Shown piece by piece: positions 33,019 through 33,264 of a stretch of 33,264 nt of DNA. Below the pieces are notes generated by a model. It saw nothing but the letters and a program-made list of their open reading frames with translations. It made no database searches and was not told the origin of the DNA. The position numbers and the translations under genes were made by a program. Position 1 is the stretch's first letter; the number at the start of each line of letters is the position of its first letter. Source of the DNA: Magnetococcales bacterium (GTDB lineage Bacteria; Pseudomonadota; Magnetococcia; Magnetococcales; Magnetaquicoccaceae); NCBI GenBank assembly GCA_015231295.1, contig JADGBU010000011.1:1-33264 (forward strand), read 5' to 3'.

Positions 33019-33084
33019 ATGCACCTGAAGTGCACTCCAGGTGCACCTCAGGTGCACTGGAGGTGCATTTGTGATGCACCACGA
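33019..33084 (+). repeat. Six tandem 11-bp repeats (RTGCAY iterons)
   Basis: RTGCAY cores begin at 33019, 33030, 33041, 33052, 33063 and 33074, exactly 11 bp apart: ATGCACCTGAA, GTGCACTCCAG, GTGCACCTCAG, GTGCACTGGAG, GTGCATTTGTG and ATGCACCACGA. The core GTGCAC is itself palindromic. Spacing of about one helical turn puts all sites on one face of the DNA, as for cooperative binding of an excisionase, repressor or replication initiator. Confidence 0.85.
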
Positions 33085-33187
33085 CAATTCACGACACATC
33101 ACGTTGCCTTTTTGAAGACGGGATAAGTGCATAATTTCAATAGGCAATATCAAGTCACGACAAGGCATGACAAGACACGACAATTCA
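33080..33187 (+). repeat. Two clusters of 10-bp-spaced CACGACA repeats (probable integrase arm sites)
   Basis: CACGACA occurs at 33080, 33090, 33156 and 33176, with near matches at 33100 (CACGTTG) and 33166 (CATGACA), so there are two groups of three at 10-bp steps. The 12-mer CACGACAATTCA is exact at 33080-33091 and 33176-33187. An AT-rich spacer separates the groups. They lie within 130 bp of the tRNA-derived core, as arm-type sites do for tyrosine integrases. Confidence 0.7.
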
Positions 33188-33210
33188 TAATAATTTGCAT
33201 GAACATGAAA

Positions 33211-33255
33211 CTCTTAATCAGCGGGCCATAAGTTCGAGTCTTATACGACCCACCA
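33211..33255 (+). other. Attachment site core: 3' half of a tRNA-Lys(CUU) gene
   Basis: The sequence from 33211 matches a tRNA-Lys from the anticodon loop (CTCTTAA, anticodon CTT) through the variable region to a T arm (ATAAG-TTCGAGT-CTTAT), the 3' acceptor strand ACGACCC, discriminator A and encoded CCA (33253-33255). The upstream bases (33180-33210) do not pair with the anticodon stem, and no 5' half (GGGTCGT...) is present, so this is a tRNA fragment. That is what a phage-borne attP or a prophage end looks like. The integrase is not in the window. Confidence 0.8.
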
Positions 33256-33264
33256 ATCCAATCT

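Noticed and set aside
33148-33160. IHF site between the arm-repeat clusters
   Set aside because: TATCAA matches the first half of the consensus but the TTR half is missing. The AT-rich spacer alone is not enough.
33019-33187. CRISPR array
   Set aside because: Repeat units are 10-11 bp with no spacers of the right size and no cas genes.

Overview
The window is one end of a temperate, short-tailed (podovirus-like) phage or prophage from a GC-rich Gram-negative bacterium, probably a proteobacterium. The phage assignment rests on a portal, scaffold and HK97-fold capsid cassette, a run of adaptor and nozzle proteins, internal virion (ejection-type) proteins and a giant polyvalent protein. A Gram-negative host is suggested by a heptosyltransferase-family (GT9) domain. 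The species cannot be read from the sequence. All convincing genes are on the + strand; the long minus-strand ORFs are antisense shadows. No terminase, integrase, repressor or lysis gene is visible, so the element must continue to the left of position 1.

Layout: 1-199 is the 3' end of a gene whose C-terminus resembles a tail-fibre chaperone domain. 201-5643 is the head module: a small unknown gene, portal, a small helical protein, scaffold, major capsid protein, a decoration-like protein and a Gly-rich small protein, mostly coupled by ATGA overlaps and closed by a terminator at 5671-5700. 5715-7751 holds two small genes and a methyltransferase/GT9 fusion. 7576-14643 is the neck and tail module: three adaptor-like proteins, a structural protein, a nozzle (P22 gp10-like) gene that appears split, an Acb2-type anti-CBASS gene inside the split, an Asp-box beta-propeller carrying a nozzle-like C-terminal domain, and a second copy of that domain. 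14643-18186 encodes three probable internal virion proteins.

18187-19759 is an AT-richer accessory insert: a structured non-coding element, a Panacea-domain antitoxin with an overlapping MazF/PemK-like partner, then a promoter and terminator leader. 19760-32464 is a single 4,234-codon ORF with phosphoribosyltransferase, N6-adenine methylase, SNF2-type helicase, zincin and LPD38-like segments (the DarB-like 'polyvalent protein' class). In two stretches its coding signature moves to the +1 frame, and two intrinsic-terminator sequences lie inside it, so it looks assembled from once-separate genes.

The right end (32480-33264) has a Lar-like zinc-ribbon gene, a small unknown gene, six tandem 11-bp repeats, two clusters of 10-bp-spaced CACGACA repeats resembling integrase arm sites, and the 3' half of a tRNA-Lys(CUU) gene from anticodon loop to CCA, which is the likely attachment site. 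The anti-defence content (Acb2, polyvalent protein, Lar-like) plus a toxin-antitoxin pair makes this element strongly oriented to host conflict.
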